A program made the translations under genes and the position numbers. The notes under the pieces were generated by a model, which saw nothing but the letters and a program-made list of their open reading frames with translations, searched no databases and had not been told where the DNA came from. A stretch of DNA of 32,887 nt from Burkholderiales bacterium. GTDB taxonomy: Bacteria; Pseudomonadota; Gammaproteobacteria; Burkholderiales; Burkholderiaceae_C. Shown here one piece after another: positions 27,257 to 32,887 of this stretch; the first letter of the stretch is position 1, and each line of letters begins with the position of its first letter. The stretch spans positions 14,638-47,524 of the forward strand of contig PLZH01000115.1 in assembly GCA_003152055.1 (NCBI GenBank), in the 5' to 3' direction.

Positions 27257-27973
27257 TCAGTAGCGCTTGTCGAGGGTGAGCTGGTCGTTCTCGCGCCGCA
27301 TCTGGAATCGCTCGAGAAAGCTGTTGCCCAGCAACACGTAGGGAAGCGTCGCCGGCAGGACCGTCGCGTCGACGTTGTAGACCTGGACGTCGCCGATACG
27401 CACCGAAGCGAGCGGGACGCGGTGCGAGATGACGACGCCGTTGGCCGTATTGCTGTAGCCGAGCATGCCGTTCTTGAATTCCAAGCCGATCCGGGTCGCC
27501 TCGGCCTCGCTCATGGCGATGTTGGTGGAACCGGTGTCGACGACGAAGCGCACGGTATGGCCGTTGATCAGCCCCGAGGTGAAGAAGTGGCCGCCGCTTT
27601 GCGCGGTGAGCACGATCTGCCGGCCCGTGCCTTCGCTCGGCGTGCCGCCGAGGTTGGCGGGCGCGCCGCCGAGCTGCAGCGTGACGCGCTGGCCCTTCAC
27701 TTCGACGATCGCGTCGTTGCCGGTGACGCTGACGAGCCGCACGCCGTCGACGCTGCTGCCGACGGCGACGCTTCTCGCGTTGCCGTCGATGACCAGCAAG
27801 GCGCGGCTGCCGAGGCTGCCACCCATCGAGACCGTCTGCGCCGAGGCGCCGCCGAGGCAGGCCAGTGCGGCCGCCACGGCGAGAGCGCGCCGCGCCGCGC
27901 CTGCCCGGCCGCCCGAAGAGCGCTGCGCGCCCCCTCGGGGGGCGGCGAACGCGGTGAGCGTGGAGGGCGTCAC
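27257..27973 (-). CDS. Retropepsin-like aspartic protease (TIGR02281-like); N-terminus uncertain
   Basis: FVVDTGSTNIAMSEAEATRIGL and PYVLLGNSFLERFQMRRENDQLTL; the first ~25 residues of the ORF are read from a dispersed repeat. Confidence 0.85.
   Translation of the reverse strand: MTPSTLTAFAAPRGGAQRSSGGRAGAARRALAVAAALACLGGASAQTVSMGGSLGSRALLVIDGNARSVAVGSSVDGVRLVSVTGNDAIVEVKGQRVTLQLGGAPANLGGTPSEGTGRQIVLTAQSGGHFFTSGLINGHTVRFVVDTGSTNIAMSEAEATRIGLEFKNGMLGYSNTANGVVISHRVPLASVRIGDVQVYNVDATVLPATLPYVLLGNSFLERFQMRRENDQLTLDKRY
27898..27972. repeat. Dispersed intergenic repeat, copy B
   Basis: cgcctgcccggccgcccgaagagcgctgcgcgccccctcggggggcggcgaacgcggtgagcgtggagggcgtca; same orientation as copy A. Confidence 0.75.
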
Positions 27974-28462
27974 CTAATCACGGAAATTGGTGAAAGAAAG
28001 AGGCTGGTCGGCGATCTCCTTGCGGATGAGCGCCATCGCCGCCTGCAGCTCGTCGCGCTTGGCGCCGCTGACCCGTACCGTGTCGCCCTGGATCGAGGCC
28101 TGGACCTTGAGCTTGCTCTGCTTCACGGCCGTCTGAAGTTTCTTCGCCGTCTCGCTGTCGATGCCGCTCTTGACGATGACGAGCTGCTTGACCTTGTCGC
28201 CGCCGATCTTCTCGATCTTCGCGCCGCGGTCGAGAAAGCGCGTGTCGACGCTGCGCTTGGCGAGCTTGGCAAGCAGGATATCGATCACCTGGCCGATCTG
28301 GAAATCGCTGTCGGCAAAGAGCGTGATTTCCTTCTCCTTCAGCTCGACGCGCGCCGAGGAGCCCTTGAAGTCGAAGCGGGTGCCGATCTCCTTGGCGGTC
28401 TGATCGACGGCGTTCTTCACCTCGACGAGGTTGGGTTCGAGCACGGAATCAAAGCTGGGCAT
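27974..28462 (-). CDS. yajQ: YajQ family nucleotide-binding protein
   Basis: [55 protein letters not shown]...[20 protein letters not shown]. Confidence 0.96.
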   Translation of the reverse strand: MPSFDSVLEPNLVEVKNAVDQTAKEIGTRFDFKGSSARVELKEKEITLFADSDFQIGQVIDILLAKLAKRSVDTRFLDRGAKIEKIGGDKVKQLVIVKSGIDSETAKKLQTAVKQSKLKVQASIQGDTVRVSGAKRDELQAAMALIRKEIADQPLSFTNFRD

Positions 28463-28525
28463 TGTCGTCTCCTCGGGCCGTCGATGTTTGTCGTTTCGTC
28501 ACCGCGGATCGGCGAAAATTCTCCC

Positions 28526-29542
28526 ATGCAAATCGACTCAGGTGTGAGTCTCAAGCCCTATAACACCTTCGGCCTGCCAGCGGTGGCGCAAACGCTCGTT
28601 CGCATCACCAGCGACGCCGACGTGCGCCGCGTTGTCGACGACCCGAAGCTTGGCCACGCGCCCAAGTTCATTCTCGGAGGTGGCAGCAACATCATCGTGA
28701 CGCGCGACATGCCGCAGGTCGTGCTCAAGGTCGAGGTGCGCGGGATGCGCATCGTCGAGGAGCGCTCCGGTGCCTGGATCGTCGAGGCCGGCGCCGGCGA
28801 GAACTGGAACGATCTCGTCGAGTTCACGCTCGACGCGGGCTGCCCGGGGCTCGAAAACCTGGCGCTGATTCCGGGCACCGTCGGCGCCGGCCCGGTGCAG
28901 AACATCGGGGCGTACGGCGTCGAGCTGAAAGACCGCTTCGAGTCGCTCGATGCCGTCGATCTGGTGACTGGCCGCAGCGTCGTCCTCGGCCCCGGCAGCT
29001 GTGCCTTCGCATATCGCGACAGCGTCTTCAAGCACGCGCTGGCGAACCACAGCCTGATCACACGCGTGCGCTTGCGCCTGCCGCGACCGTGGCGGCCGGT
29101 GCTGGGCTACCTGGAACTGCAAAGGAAGATGGCCGAGACGGGCATCGCCTCGCCCGATGCGCGCCAGATCTTCGAATGGGTCGCGTCGATTCGCCGCGCC
29201 AAGCTTCCCGACCCGGCCGCCATCGGCAACGCCGGAAGCTTCTTCAAGAACCCGGTCGTCACGCCCGAGCAGTGCCGCGACATCATCGGCCGCGATCCGG
29301 AGATCGTTCACTATCCGATGCCCGACGGCAGCGTCAAGCTCGCCGCCGCCTGGATGATCGATGCCTGCGGCTGGAGGGGTAAGACCGTGGGGCAGGCCGG
29401 CGTCTACGAGAAGCATGCGCTCGTGCTCGTCAATCGCGGCGCCGCGATCGGCTCGGAAGTGATGACCCTGGCTCTCGCCATCCAGGAAAGCGTCTACGGG
29501 CGCTTCGGCATTCGCCTCGAGCACGAGCCCGTGGTCGTATAA
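28526..29542 (+). CDS. murB: UDP-N-acetylmuramate dehydrogenase
   Basis: MQIDSGVSLKPYNTFGLPA, LGGGSNIIV, PGLENLALIPGTVGAGPVQNIGAYGVEL, GNAGSFFKNPVV. Confidence 0.97.
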   Translation: MQIDSGVSLKPYNTFGLPAVAQTLVRITSDADVRRVVDDPKLGHAPKFILGGGSNIIVTRDMPQVVLKVEVRGMRIVEERSGAWIVEAGAGENWNDLVEFTLDAGCPGLENLALIPGTVGAGPVQNIGAYGVELKDRFESLDAVDLVTGRSVVLGPGSCAFAYRDSVFKHALANHSLITRVRLRLPRPWRPVLGYLELQRKMAETGIASPDARQIFEWVASIRRAKLPDPAAIGNAGSFFKNPVVTPEQCRDIIGRDPEIVHYPMPDGSVKLAAAWMIDACGWRGKTVGQAGVYEKHALVLVNRGAAIGSEVMTLALAIQESVYGRFGIRLEHEPVVV

Positions 29543-29672
29543 CCGCGCTATCGGCGTCGCGTTGGCGGCGACCGAAGCGCGCCCGCACGAGAGTAGCTGC
29601 CGAGGTCACCCTGAGTCGGGGTTTCGTTGCTGCACTCGCGCGCTGATCCCGACCTGCAGCAACCGTGGTCGA

Positions 29673-30187
29673 TCAACGGGCGGCCACGGACACCCAGTCC
29701 TTGCCGTCGAAGCGCACGAGGTACAGATCCTTGATGGGCTGGTAGTCCGCCGGGCTCCGTCGAAGACCGCAGAGCTGCTCTGCACGAACAGGTGAGGAAT
29801 CTTCTGCGTGTTGGCATACGCGCGGATCTCGACGTTGGCCGCATTGCCGAAGGTACTGAACAGAAGCAGCACGTTGTCCTGCTCGACGAGCTGCCGGGCC
29901 AGGCGGACGGATCTGCGCGGGTCGGAGCCGTCGTCGAGGCTGATGAAGTTGATCCTGCGACCGTTGATGCCGCCCCGGTCGTTGATCATGCGAAAGTAGT
30001 CGGCCTGCGCACCAGGCTCGGCACTGAACTCCGAGAACGCGCCCGTCCGCGGGGTCACGTTGCCGATGCGAATCTCGGTGTCGCTGGCGCCCGGGTCATA
30101 GCGCTTCTGGGCGAAAGCCGGGGCGCAGGCCGCCAGAATTAGGACGGCGGCCAGCGCATTCGCCATCGACGAAAAGCAAGTACGCAT
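29673..30187 (-). pseudogene. LivK/LivJ-type ABC transporter substrate-binding protein with large internal deletion
   Basis: N-part MRTCFSSMANALAAVLILAACAPAFAQKRYDPGASDTEIRIGN...TQKIPHLFVQSSSAVFDG; then a shifted frame reads SPADYQPIKDLYLVRFDGKDWVSVAAR-stop, a typical C-terminal tail. Confidence 0.8.
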
Positions 30188-30282
30188 GATTGCCTCGATG
30201 CCCCACATCCACGGCCTGCGAACATCGCAGCATTGATCCTAGCAATTTCATCGTTGCGAAGCCGCAGGGGATTTCTGGCGTG

Positions 30283-32887
<2,605 letters not shown>

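Noticed and set aside
27155-29542. 795-aa plus-strand ORF fused upstream of MurB
   Set aside because: Only the part from 28526 is MurB; the upstream extension is antisense to the aspartic protease and yajQ.

Overview
High-GC (betaproteobacteria/Burkholderiales-like, inferred) chromosomal window, densely coding. In order: partial MoxR-type AAA+ ATPase; PDZ-less trypsin-like (HtrA-type) protease; TatD hydrolase; spermidine-synthase-like protein; solitary GspE/PulE ATPase; TctB-TctA permeases; gamma-glutamyltransferase; TRAP DctM/DctQ permeases; EamA transporter; SDR; DUF2007-like protein; quinone oxidoreductase; GST-like mini-ORF; tandem-CAP protein; lspA-ileS-ribF; GAF-only AcoR-like regulator; rsuA, alpha/beta hydrolase and P1 peptidase; two acyl-CoA dehydrogenases; retropepsin-like protease; yajQ; murB; a deleted LivK-type pseudogene; argG; and a partial Ser/Thr kinase. 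No rRNA, tRNA, CRISPR array, transposase or phage module was recognised. No clear new multi-gene system was found. The most interesting signals are: (1) a dispersed palindromic repeat of about 70 bp with two good copies, plus a degenerate third copy that overlaps a start codon; (2) two genes that look internally deleted with both ends kept (GST-like and LivK-like); (3) a regulator truncated inside a TTCxTCCTGAGC-type palindromic element; (4) a CAP protein with a degenerate first domain; (5) two tripartite-type transporters without a solute receptor. All family calls come from reading motifs by eye, with no database search.
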